Below, one piece after another: positions 1-10,264 of a stretch of 64,000 nt of DNA. The position numbers and the translations under genes are program-made. The stretch is from Chrysaora quinquecirrha (lineage: Eukaryota > Cnidaria > Scyphozoa > Semaeostomeae > Pelagiidae), in contig JACTAT010000286.1 of NCBI GenBank assembly GCA_014526335.1, positions 124,001 through 188,000 on the forward strand, written 5' to 3'. How positions within the stretch are numbered: position 1 is the stretch's first letter; each line of letters starts with the position of its first letter. The notes under the pieces were generated by a model. That model saw only the letters and a program-made list of their open reading frames with translations. It did no database searches and was not told where the DNA came from.

Positions 1-544
1 CTTTGCAACTTAGGCACAGTTGTTTGCTGACGAGTGAAACACAAATGAGGACGTCCTAATTGGAAAAAAAGGCATAAGGGTAATAGACGTAGAAGCTGAC
101 GATGCTGATTTTGGATAAAAACCACTTTGCTTAATTATGCAACCTACTGTAACCTAAATGGAGAAGAAATTGAGATTAAATAAAGCGCGCTTCTTGGTGC
201 AAAAAGTAAAGGACGCGAATTGGCTCAACTTCTAATAAAAATTTTAGGGTGTGAGAATCTGAGAGTGCGAAAATTAGAGATGCGAAATTTGAGGGAATAA
301 GATATTTTTTACAAAAATGTCTGTTGAAATTGTTCTTGTAGAACTGAGCCATATGACCCCCCTGATATGCACTGGGCTTCATACCACGACTCACTTTTGA
401 TTCATTTTGAACTGCTTGTAAATAATTTGAGCATCCAAAAAGCTTCAGTCGGTTTCATATACTCCAAAAATATATTATTTGCATAAATTAGTCGTCCGTT
501 TCACGTTTTTCGTACGTTTAGGCCTCCAGTTTCATTTATTTCTC
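1..544. other. Non-coding flank, no gene recognised
   Basis: No open frame here looks like a protein. Short open frames exist on both strands but lack domains, splice context or codon bias. The last bases (537-544) may be part of a target duplication of the element that begins at 545. Confidence 0.6.
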
Positions 545-1489
545 ACCCGGTGTAACGTGTGTGCAGTTCCGTGGGGGGTGCGCAGTACCGTGGGGGATGT
601 TCAGTACATGTGGGGAGGCATCCCTGAGTACCGTGGGGGATGTTCAGTACCGTGGGGAGGCATCCTGAGTACCGTGGGGCGACATCTTGAGTACCGTGGG
701 GGATGTTCAGTACCGTGGGGGGATACCATGATTTCTGTGGGGAGGCATCCTGAGTACCGTGGGGGATGTTCAGTACCGTGGGGAGGCATCTTGAGTACAG
801 TGGGGGGATATCATGATGTCAGTGGGGAGGCATCCGTGAGTACCGTGGCGGATATTCAGTACCGTGGGGGGATACCTTGAGTACCGTGGAGGGATATCAT
901 GATGTCTGTGGGGAGGCATCATGAGTACCGTGGGGGATGTTCAGTACCGTGGGGGGATATCCTGAGTACAGTGGGGAGGCATCTCTGAGTACCGTGGGGT
1001 TGCTCAGTACCGTGGGGAGGCATCATGAGTACCGTGGGGGATGTTCAGTACCGTGGGGAGGCATCTCTGAGTACCGTGGCGGATGTTCAGTACGGTGGGG
1101 TTGATCAACTTTAATCAATCTTCGAATCACTTTTTCCGTCGTTATTTTATAACTTATCGCGCGGGATTAGTACATCGTTTCTTAGTCAACAGAACGGAAA
1201 ACCGGACTACTATGAATGTCAAGTTCACAAGAGTCGTTTGCGTGAGATAATCTGATGTATTCCAAAATAAGTTGAAGTTGAGGGAAAACTTTTGCCCTTT
1301 TCACGCAAGATCATATCACATGTTCATCCTGTCATTTGAAAGGCCCCAATAGGGTATTCGTGGCTTATTTGGTATACAGTATTTCGATAAAAAGATTAAA
1401 GGGACATGGATAATAATAGAAAAAATAAAGGGAAGATACTGTATATTAAAAACATAGCGGGATAAGCTTGTTATTTCTTAGTGAATCGA
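545..1489 (+). repeat. Left inverted arm of the zinc-finger foldback element
   Basis: The outer part (about 556-1100) is a minisatellite in which GTACCGTGGGG recurs every 19-24 bp, joined alternately by aggcatcctga-like and gatgttca-like spacers. The inner part (about 1101-1489) is unique sequence. The whole arm reappears inverted at 3212-4185. All G-runs lie on the + strand of this arm. Confidence 0.9.
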
Positions 1490-2010
1490 AATCGTCGAAA
1501 TCGTCAACTGTTAGGCCTACAACACCACTTTTGGGAGACAGTAAGTGGAAAAGCGTTAGCTACAGAACTTCAACATGCAAAACATAAGAACAAGCAATTT
1601 CCGAATATCAAGAGAAAGTGCATAAGCTTGATTGTTTGACTTCTTAGCTGCTTGCAGTAATTCAGTTGAGCCCTCAAGTTGCTTAAGGTTAAGGTCAGTT
1701 CAGCCTTAGTTACTTATGGAGCGGTTGCTTATAAAAAAAGTTGTATGTTATAACGTTGTTAAAAATTGTATTCTATTCTCTATTAAAAACGCTAGTTGAT
1801 AAAGGTTTTTACATTTCTATTTATATGACAACAACAAACATTCTGAACAAAATGACTAGCAACTCAATGGCAATAAAACGCAACGGTAAGATATGTGCTA
1901 TTCTGCAAGGTTTTATTGAATCTGACTGAAAAAGTTAAAAAATTAATGAAAAAACAATAAACAGCAACAAACGAAAGAAGTGTCCCATAAATGTCACATT
2001 TCCAACTTCT

Positions 2011-2976
2011 TTATTTACATGTCTGTCTGTGCCTGGATAAACCCGATGCGTATGAAAACTTGGCTTTACACTCCCAACATTCATATTTTTGGTTTTCATG
2101 GATTGCTTTCTGGTGCCTTCTCAGGCTCCTGCCATCAGAGAACTTTGCATCGCAGTCACTTTGAGAACATTTGAAAGCTTTGTTATCCATGCTTTCATCC
2201 GAAACAGTTCCACATTTCTTCATATGACGCCGAAGATTGTGAATATAAGCAAATGTCTTCAGACACCCATTGCATTGAAATTTCTTTTCCCCGTCATGGC
2301 ATGTCATGTGACCATCTAATAAGTGCTTGTGACTGAACTTCATGCCACACTTAGGTATTTTGCAGACATAAAGCGAGGAAGGTGTATTAGCTGTACAATC
2401 GGCGGAATGATGCATTTTTTGATGTATCGTCAATGATCTTTTCTCAATGTAGACTTTCTGGCAACGACCTATCTCACATCTGAACTGCTTTTTGTCGTGT
2501 TGTTGCTGAATATGACGCTCCAGGTCCCACTTATCTCGACTGAGTTTTGTGCAACCAGGAAATGTGCAACTTATTTTGACACTGCAGTGGACAGCTGTAA
2601 CGTGCCGTTTTAAATGGTCTTTTCTGCAAAATGCAGCCTTGTACCCAGCAATACCACAATGTATAACTTTAACTAGCTTAGGAGTTGCTGTTGGTCGCCC
2701 TTGAGATGAACCAATTGAACTAGAGAAAGACTGAACCTGTATTGATTTCCCTCTTGAACTAGTGCTGTCTAAGTCGTACAAATCTGTCCCTTCATCTTGT
2801 CCATCTTCAAAGAAACTTTCACTCTCGCACTGCTCTACTGACTGGCTTTCCAGAACTCTTGGCCCTCCTCCTACATCATCATCCCTAAATCTTCTGAAAT
2901 GTGCTGCAGGAAACGGCTTTGGTATACTTGGAAGACAAAGTGATTCGTTGATATCCCCTTCCTCCGAAATTTGAAT
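2011..2976 (-). CDS. C2H2 zinc-finger protein inside the foldback element
   Basis: The frame is open from 2976 down to the stop at 2011. An acidic, serine-rich N-terminal part (2976-2700) is followed by about seven or eight C2H2 fingers, among them CTFPGC...H, CEIGRC...H, CKIPKC...H, CNGC...H, CSQSDC...H and CWEC...H. Several fingers have C-x4-C spacing and long TFIIIA-like linkers. The role is presumably nucleic-acid binding. No ATG lies in this frame upstream of the fingers. A good start (MSSFSPMPGF) at 3025 is in another frame, so either a 1-bp indel near 2960-2980 or an upstream exon must join them. The gene sits between the two inverted arms, so it is cargo of the element or its mobility protein. 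A domesticated host gene captured by the arms is possible but less likely. Confidence 0.75.
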   Translation of the reverse strand: MQISEEGDINESLCLPSIPKPFPAAHFRRFRDDDVGGGPRVLESQSVEQCESESFFEDGQDEGTDLYDLDSTSSRGKSIQVQSFSSSIGSSQGRPTATPKLVKVIHCGIAGYKAAFCRKDHLKRHVTAVHCSVKISCTFPGCTKLSRDKWDLERHIQQQHDKKQFRCEIGRCQKVYIEKRSLTIHQKMHHSADCTANTPSSLYVCKIPKCGMKFSHKHLLDGHMTCHDGEKKFQCNGCLKTFAYIHNLRRHMKKCGTVSDESMDNKAFKCSQSDCDAKFSDGRSLRRHQKAIHENQKYECWECKAKFSYASGLSRHRQTCK

Positions 2977-3211
2977 TTATCGGTCCGCGATATTGAAAAC
3001 CAGGCATAGGGCTGAACGAAGACATTCTAAGATTTCAACGAACCAAATAAAAAGAATTGCTGACCTCTTACAAATTATTGTAACAATTTGACACGAGTCT
3101 ATGAAGAGGGCGACGTTTTCCTATACCCGCAACTCATTTTGAAATAGCTTGAATTATCTCACGCAAAGTACTCTTGTGAATTTGACAGTTATTTTGGACT
3201 GATTTTCCGTT

Positions 3212-4185
3212 CGATTCACTAAGAAATAACAAGCTTATCCCGCTATGTTTTTAATATACAGTATCTTCCCTTTATTTTTTCTATTATTATCCATGTCCCT
3301 TTAATCTTTTTATCGAAATACTGTATACCAAATAAGCCACGAATACACTATTGGGGCCTTTCAAATGACAGGATGAACATGTGATATGATCTTGCGTGAA
3401 AAGGGCAAAAGTTTTCCCTCAACTTCAACTTATTTTGGAATACATCAGATTATCTCACGCAAACGACTCTTGTGAACTTGACATTCATAGTAGTCCGGTT
3501 TTCCGTTCTGTTTACTAAGAAACGATGTACTAATCCCGCGCGATAAGTTATAAAGTAACAACGGAAAAAGTGATTCGAAGATTGATTACAGTTGATCAAC
3601 CCCACCGTACTGAACATCCGCCACGGTACTCAGAGATGCCTCCCTACGGTACTGAACATCCCCCACGGTACTCATGATGCCTCCCCACGGTACTGAGCAA
3701 CCCCACGGTACTCAGAGATGCCTCCCACTGTACTCAGGATATCCCCCACGGTACTGAACATCCCCACGGTACTCATGATGCCTCCCCACAGACATCATGA
3801 TATCCCTCCACGGTACTCAAGATGCCTCCCACGGTACTGAACATCCCCACGGTACTCAAGGTATCCCCCACGGTACTGAATATCCGCCACGGTACTCACG
3901 GATGCCTCCCCACAGACATCATGATATCCCCCACTGTACTCAAGATGCCTCCCACGGTACTGAACATCCCCACGGTACTCAGGATGCCTCCCACAGAAAT
4001 CATGGTATCCCCCCACGGTACTGAACATCCCCCACGGTACTCAAGATGTCGCCCCAGGGTACTCAGGATGCCTCCCCACGGTACTGAACATCCCCCACGG
4101 TACTCAGGGATGCCTCCCCACATGTACTGAACATCCCGCACGGTACTGCGCATCCCCCACGGTACTGCACACACGTTACACGGGG
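3212..4185 (-). repeat. Right inverted arm of the zinc-finger foldback element
   Basis: This is the reverse complement of 545-1489. The unique inner part is 3212-3600 and the C-rich minisatellite is about 3601-4175. Just inside the arm (about 3110-3220) there is a diverged direct copy of arm sequence from about 3395-3510 (both contain tgaa-ttatctcacgcaaa and the tail ttttccgtt), so the arm has grown by tandem duplication there too. Confidence 0.9.
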
Positions 4186-4533
4186 TGTTTCTCTCGCGGG
4201 CCCCCGTCGACACTGTAAAAAATGTCAGTGTTCCCCTGGATTTGCGTCTTGATTGGTGCTCTGGCTTAGTGATCTCTATTGAAATACTTGAAGAAAATGG
4301 CGCTTTCAATGCAAAACTGGCCTACTTCAGTCGAAATATAAAATTGCGTCAGGGGCGCCTCACAAGAAAATTCAACATGGCCAACAGGTAGATTTGTTTT
4401 TATAGTACGATGATGAACACATTTATCAAAATTTTAAAAGTCTCGCCGAAATTGCAAGTAGGTCATGCCGCCAGCACCCGGACTAAACCTTGATGCAATA
4501 GAGTGCCTGAACAGCCTGGACAAAAAATTTTGA
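4186..4533. other. Spacer without recognisable gene
   Basis: A short open frame on the + strand (4185-4391) has no recognisable similarity. Nothing else is seen in the sequence between the two elements. Confidence 0.5.
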
Positions 4534-4535
4534 TA

Positions 4536-5130
4536 CCTTATCGGCCCTTTTTGCGCCGGCCCTAAATGGCGTTAATTTTAGCCTAGAGGCGTTATAAGGG
4601 CCAGCGTTAAAAGGGCCGGCGTTAAAAGGGCCATAAATTTGGAATTGTTCTCAAAAAGCGTTAATTTCAAGCACCTATTTTGCTACCACACACTATATTT
4701 TAGGAATTTTCATAAACAGCATGAAAACAAAGCCATCTTAGAAAAAATGGAAACTTTCATCAATAAGCAAGTTTAAAAGATGGCAGAGAAATTTGATTTT
4801 GAACAGCAGCGATTAATAGGAGGGGAAACTAGGGAAGAATATGAAGATTAAATAGACGAAGATGCAATAGAAGTGAAGTTCGATGCTGAAGAAACCGTAG
4901 ATAGCAGTGAGACAATTGTAATTGACTAACATGAATTATATTCAAGGTAATAAAAAGTAATAAAAGACGCAACAGAGCTTAAAAATATATTGTTGTTTTT
5001 CCTTGTTCTTTGAGTGGCGTAAAACACGGCCCTAAATGGCGTTAAAGCACATTTTAAGGCCGGCGGAATTAGGGCCGGCGTAAAAACGCCCGGCGTTAAT
5101 TTAGGGCCGGCGTAAAAGGGGCCGATAAGG
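4536..5130. mobile_element. Short DNA transposon, TA-flanked, internally repetitive inverted ends
   Basis: The termini CCTTATCGGCCC and GGGGCCGATAAGG are inverted copies, each directly flanked by TA (4534-4535 and 5131-5132), as expected of TA-targeting families. The inverted pairing extends through cggccctaaatggcgttaa. The motifs GGCGTTAA and GGGCCGGCG recur several times at each end in both orientations. The interior carries the decayed tail of a coding region. The element looks like an internally deleted derivative of a larger transposon; the family was not identified. Confidence 0.8.
4711..4929 (+). pseudogene. C-terminal coding remnant inside the TA-flanked element
   Basis: One frame reads as a charged helical segment (AILEKMETFINKQV, then MAEKFDFEQQRLIGG) and ends in an acidic tail (AEETVDSSETIVID). 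Two in-frame stops interrupt it. It looks like the 3' end of the transposase of the parental element, left behind by an internal deletion. It is too short to assign to a family. Confidence 0.45.
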
Positions 5131-5132
5131 TA

Positions 5133-5934
5133 AATGGTTATACAAACAAGACTATGTACATACCATACAATGTTCATACATATTTACTGAATAGACTAAT
5201 AAAAGTCCCCCCCCCCCAGAATTGCAAAAGAATTTTGGAGCAATTTGGTATGCAGGCGGATTTCGCTGACTACTATACATCATCCTTTTCCTGTTTGCAG
5301 TTTTTGGAAGGACAGGACTGATGTGTTTCTGACAGGAAATGTGAGGCTTTGAAAAGAGTAAGCTGTTTACTAGAGACTACAAGTTCTAAGAGGAAACACA
5401 GTGCATATCAAAACATAGGAGATTGAAACATGGTCCTTTTGTTTTTAAATTATAACAAACATACCTGAACTCATCAAAAGAAGATGCATTCAATATCCGA
5501 TATATATTTTTAATCTAAAAAAAAAGAAAATATGCAGACATTTTAGTTCTTTCATGAACACCTTATTCTTTAAATTCTTAAACTCGAAGTAATCTACTTA
5601 CTAACAGATACTCAAAATTGCATATTACATGAACATCTAGCTGACCATTAAATTGAGTGACTCAAATTTGATATCAGAGTTCATTTTTAGTTGAGGTTGA
5701 AGAAATGTGCAAAAATGCAAAAATGTGAACAACAAATGTAAATTTTGACTACAAATTGTATGTTATTGGGGATGACTATTAACTAGAACTGTTTCCCATT
5801 GCCACGAGCCATAAGATATCCAACTGTAGAAAAAGTGCATGTGCCCTATTTCACTTATTTGTTCTTACAAATCTTTTGGAGGATATCTTCTATAGGGCTA
5901 AGACACAAGGACTAAAATTAATTTAAATACATAC
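5133..5934. other. Non-coding AT-rich stretch
   Basis: There is a C13 homopolymer near 5204-5217. No further exon of the adjacent KDZ-like fragment could be recognised. The sequence is otherwise featureless. Confidence 0.5.
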
Positions 5935-6391
5935 ATAAGTTGGAAGAAGTGGATTTTTCAACACATCCAGTGTTGCACAGAGTTTATCTAAGGAAGCTTG
6001 ACATTCAAAGAGGAGTTTGCTGAATAGATCCAGAAGCCTTATGTCAAATGCTATTGTTGGTCTTTCAGAAGAACCAGGCCAGAAACCCATGGAAACCAAT
6101 GCTTCTGCCTCTGTCTGAAATTTGCATAAACAGATCTTTTTTAAATGCTGAAGACCTGAAAAATTAATTAAAAATAAGAATATTTTCTTATGATTAAGAA
6201 TACTAAAATTCTTTGAATGGTGGGAATTAGTTTTATGAGTGTTGAGAAGAAATTTTTACCTTTTACATCAACAAAAACAATGTCTTTCATAGTGTGTTTA
6301 GTTTGGCACTCCGTGTGACCAGGTGGGGAAAGTAAAAAACTATTCAAAAAGAGTGGCTGAAATGTTCCATCCCACAATAACAAAAAAATCA
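5935..6391 (-). pseudogene. KDZ-type transposase fragment, two exons
   Basis: Two minus-strand exons join in frame. Exon A (6391-6260) contains LWDGTFQPLFL and TECQTKHTMKDIVFVDVK and ends at a GT donor. Exon B (6155-5935) begins after TTTTTCAG and reads GLQHLKKICLCKF, then TEAEALVSMGFWPGSS, then AFDIRLLDLFSKLL. The phases match: the split glycine codon reads G|GT. The pattern 'EAEALVSMG-x-WP...AF...LL' after a charged segment is what I remember of KDZ (Kyakuja-Dileera-Zisupton) transposases, whose N-termini carry cysteine clusters. Downstream catalytic exons are not seen. The likely N-terminal part lies at 25584-25943 on the same strand, beyond the 15.6 kb insertion. Confidence 0.55.
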
Positions 6392-6477
6392 CTGAAAAGT
6401 GATCAAGAAAATAGTCTTAAATCTTAAAGGCTGTGTGCCAATACAAATTGGCATTCACATGCGAAAAACCAAAAATG

Positions 6478-8441
6478 ATTGTGTTGATTTCAGTTCAGGA
6501 TTCAGGATTCGGTTCAGGATTGGGTTCAGTATTGAGTTCAGGATACGGGGTTGCATATTACGTGGAATAACTTCTGAATGAGAGCTCTAAAAATTCGGCA
6601 AAAATAACCATTGGATTCTCCATGAATTTCTCTACCAGCTTTTATACTTTTAAGTCCTTTATGGTATGAAATTCTATTTTTAACAGATTTTTGAAAAACG
6701 GCTTTACGTTGTTGGAAAAATCTGTCAACAGAAGTATAGGGTGTCAAAGTGAGGTGAATAACGTCGAGGTAGGTTCGGAAAAAAATCGGATAAGTTAATT
6801 TCTAGACAGATAATATATTTTTTTCCCAGCTTTTGGACCTTTCATGAAGATTTGAGCGCTTTTTCTATTTTTAAGGCTATCAGGAAAACAGCCTAACACA
6901 ACAGCTGAGCTCGTTTGAGAGAAGAGATTGGGGGTCAAAGTGAGGTGAATAACTTTCGACTAAGCTGCTTAAAAAATCTTAAAAAATCATTTTCATACAG
7001 AAGCTGAATTTCTCTCCCAGCTTTTCTACTTTTTATGGCATTTAGAGCACAAATTTTATTTTTCGAGTCCCGTTGAAAATAGCCGTGGAATAATCCATGC
7101 CGTTTTCGACGCTGTTTCGACGCAAAGACAGTGCATCAAAGTGAGGTGAATAACATTCCAGCAGACGTACCAAAAAATAGGAAAAAATAATTTCTAGACA
7201 GGACACGAATTGTGCTTCCAGCTTCTGTACTTTTTAAAGCTGTTTGGATCAATTTTAAACTATTTTAGAGATGAGGATTTTGGCCTCTGAGAACTCGCAT
7301 GTCATTTTGGTCTCTTTCAATCCAAATAAAGGGTGTCAAAGTGAAGGGAATAACTTTCTTCCACAAGCCCGTAAAAATCTGAAAAAATCCTTTTTAAATA
7401 CAGTATGCTTTTGTTTCCCAGCTTTTCGGCATCTTATGAGCATTTGAAAAGTATTTCTATTTTTGCCCCTTCGTGAAAATCGCCTTGGAAATTTGCATGC
7501 AGTTTTCGGCCTGTTTCCACGCGAAGACATCTAGTCAATGTGAGGTGAATAACTTCCTTTAACAAGCCCGTAAAAATCTGAAAAAATCCTTTTTAAATAC
7601 AGTATGCTTTTCTTTCCCAGCTTTTCGGCATCTTATGAGCATTTGAAAAGTATTTCTATTTTTGCCCCTTCGTGAAAATCGCCTTGGAAATTTGCATGCA
7701 GTTTTAGGCCTGTTTCCACGCGAAGACATCTAGTCAATGTGAGGTGAATAACTTTCTTTAACAAGCCCGTAAAAATCTGAAAAAATCCTTTTTAAATACA
7801 GTATGCTTTTGTTTCCCAGCTTTTCGGCATCTTATGAGCATTTGAAAAGTATTTCTATTTTTGCCCCTTCGTGAAAATCGCCTTGGAAATTTGCATGCAG
7901 TTTTAGGCCTGTTTTCACGCGAAGACATCTAGTCAATGTGAGGTGAATAACTTTCTTTATCAAGTCCGTAAAAATCTGAAAAAATCCTTTTTAAATACAG
8001 TATGCGTTTGTTTCCCAGCTTTTCGGCATCTTATGAGTATTTGAAAAGTATTTCTATTTTTTGGCCTTTCTTGAAAATAGCCTTGGAAAATGAATGCAGT
8101 TTTCGACATGTTTCCACGCGAAGACATCTAGTCAAAGTGAGGTGAATAACTTTCCTTAGAAAACCCGCAGAAATCTGGAAAGGTCTCCTTTAGATAGAGG
8201 AAAAACTTCTCTTCCACTTTATTTGAATCTTATGTCATTTTGAGCACTTCTTCTATTTTTTCCAACTTGCTCAAAATCGGCCTTAAATGAAGACGGACTT
8301 TCAAGCAGAACGCACAACCCGACACGAACGGGTTTGTTATTGTTTTCATTGTGGGAAATTGATTGACAGCGTATGATTGACATTTGCCTCGCCCTCCCAC
8401 CTCAGCCGACGTCTATGGTTTCGTCTGCCCACATTTTCATA
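6478..8441 (+). repeat. Left arm of the 15.6 kb element, tandem ~199-bp units
   Basis: The motif AAGTGAGGTGAATAAC, or a one- or two-base variant, recurs near 6747, 6938, 7139, 7339, 7537, 7736, 7935 and 8135. A diverged ninth copy (acgtggaataac) lies near 6560. Units around 7340-8130 are nearly identical to each other, and outer units are more diverged. The outermost 60 bp hold five or six copies of a ggattcagg/gggttcagg motif. The inner end (about 8300-8441) is unique and shared with the right arm. Confidence 0.93.
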
Positions 8442-9206
8442 ATGTGGTTCTAGACCTCTCCAATAGGAAACTACTAGAAATAATCAAATTTCAGCTTGAT
8501 GTGCTCTAAACCTTTGGAGCATTGTTTCTTTTGAAAAAAAATGAGGTAATAAACCAGTTTACTTTACATTGGTTTTAGTAATAAAGAATTTAAGATGAGT
8601 AACAAGAGAATCAAAAATAGAGGATTGAGTCATTGAGAATGCCGAAATTTCACCAAATTGAGCATTTTCACTTTTCACTCTTCCTTTCTTCTTACACATT
8701 GTGCCCCCACCCCAGATGTGTTTCTAATTGTAAGCCGGACAGCCAGGCCTCGGTTTCTCCGTTAGTGATGACCCCAGTGGGTGACCCAGCCACGCTTTGT
8801 TTTTTCTTTTAAGGAAGCGGGAGACAAAAACGAAACATTGTAACATTAAATGTATCTCAGCCAATCAAATGACTAAATGTGAAAGATTTTAATGTCTTCA
8901 GGCTTTAAACATAATCATTTGTTGACAAAACAATAGGCCTCGCCAAAGGCACTGAAATGGATTCTTTCTCGTTTAATCAAATCAGAACGGTTATGTGTCG
9001 TGTGTAATGAATGTCTTCTTTCCAATGGAATGAACTAAACGATCGCTCCCGCGCTCACTAAACGTAGTAGGATCGCACAAGTGCCAGGGTACCGCTTTAT
9101 TCTTGCAAGTTTGCATATGCTCTGATTAGAAGCCGAACTTCTTTTGTTATTGGAACAGCTGTTATAGTACAAGTCTAAGTGATGACAAAGTTTTCTTTGG
9201 TTCGCA
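8442..9206. other. 5' region of the element gene, promoter not resolved
   Basis: This is non-coding sequence between the left arm and the first recognisable exon. It presumably holds the promoter and 5' UTR. No confident core promoter element was picked out. Confidence 0.4.
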
Positions 9207-10264
9207 ATGTCGCGTTTTGGAAGGAGAGCACGGGCAACCTAATGGCCAATTGGAGTTTCTGGGAAACAGAATAGGTCATTGCCTACTGCCGGGACAAAGG
9301 AGTACTTCGACTTCACTGTAAGTGTATTTCTCAAAGTTTCTTCTTTTAGTTATGTCGTGACTGTGTAATGTATTGCTACTATGTGATTGAACTTTAATCG
9401 CTCGTTAACTCTATTAAATTTTTTTGCAGAATGCAGTCTTTTCAGACTCGCAACTTCGCTCTGTTGTGGATGGTGTCGTTAATTTTCCGAAAGAATGGTA
9501 CTGCAACTCAACCCCGGGCGGAAAATTTTCCCATTTTGACAGGAGCTGAGAAAAGCAAAGATGAAGAGAAAGAATGCATTCGTTACCCTTCTCGTTGGTA
9601 CCAACAACTTAGAGGGTGGTGATGCACTGTCAAGATCAGAGTGTGAGTTTGACGAACTGCTTTTTTCAGCCAGAGAACGCTTTCCAGAATCTAAGGTAAT
9701 TGCAATTCATACTTTCTTTAAAAGTATTGTTTTCATTTGCACATCTAAGCAATCTTGAAGTTCCAAAAGAATTCCATGTAGCTTAACCGCAGATGGTCTA
9801 AAACCCTCCTATTTTGGCAATCGAATCCACCTTTAAAAAGTCCTGTAGGCCTATCCTGTCCCCTAAAACCCTACGCTGTGGATGAGTTTTCTGTTTTGGT
9901 TTATATAATGAAACATTGTGATTTTGTCATTATTTTTCTGGTAAACATGATATCATTGAAAATTTTAATTATAATTTTAATTTTAATTGAGACATGTTGA
10001 AAGTTTTGTGACTTTTTCTGGAAGTATTTGCTGTCTGACTTAAACCTTTGACCTTTAAACTGATACTATTTTAGATATTGGTGTTGTCCATATTGCCTCA
10101 ATTCGACGAGAAAAATAGATATATAGGAGCTTTTGCAACGATGATGATGCAGTTGTCTGAGCTGAGAGGAGCAACATACATTGACCTGTGCCCAGAATTT
10201 CCGATGGCAGAAAGGCAGAATTGGTGCTATGATGGTTTACACCTGAGCCAAGGCAGCAGCCAAT
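9207..10264 (+). pseudogene. SGNH/GDSL-hydrolase-like exons of the element gene
   Basis: There are three exons: 9207-9317 (ATG at 9207, donor GTAAGT), 9430-9695 (acceptor TTTTTGCAG, donor GTAATT) and 10075-10264 (acceptor ATTTTAG, donor GTATGT). The product carries SGNH-fold landmarks in order: FSDSQLR (block I with the serine), TLLVGTNNL (block III with the asparagine), LSILPQF, and CYDGLHLS (block V, Asp-x-x-His). Such esterase-like domains are known in some transposable elements, for example ORF1 of certain CR1 retrotransposons; their role in mobility is unclear. Lesions: an in-frame TAA in exon 1 (about 9240) and a 1-bp deletion near 9543 that separates block I from block III. Without that shift the exons keep phase 0. 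The exons feed directly into the duplicated exon array. Confidence 0.7.

Larger units (their letters stand above)
545..4185. mobile_element. Foldback-type DNA transposon with minisatellite arms and a zinc-finger gene
   Basis: Two arms of about 0.95 kb are near-perfect inverted copies, and they enclose about 1.7 kb holding a C2H2 zinc-finger gene on the minus strand. The outer tips (CCCGGTGTAACG on the left, the complement of CGTTACACGGGG on the right) pair and then run into a G-rich minisatellite. The flanks TATTTCTC (537-544) and TGTTTCTC (4186-4193) match at 7 of 8 positions and may be an 8-bp target duplication. No transposase is visible, so the element is probably non-autonomous, unless the zinc-finger protein takes part in mobility. 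The architecture (long tandem-repeat arms) recalls foldback elements of the Mutator superfamily, but the superfamily cannot be fixed from this copy. Confidence 0.75.

Noticed and set aside
479..880. Open frame across the left minisatellite
   Set aside because: It is a by-product of a repeat lacking stops in one frame. The same happens in three frames of the inverted copy (3795-4309).
7336..7530. Small basic open frame in the arm, repeated at 21048-21242
   Set aside because: It spans one ~199-bp arm unit and starts at the unit motif. It has no support beyond the absence of stops, and neighbouring units break it.
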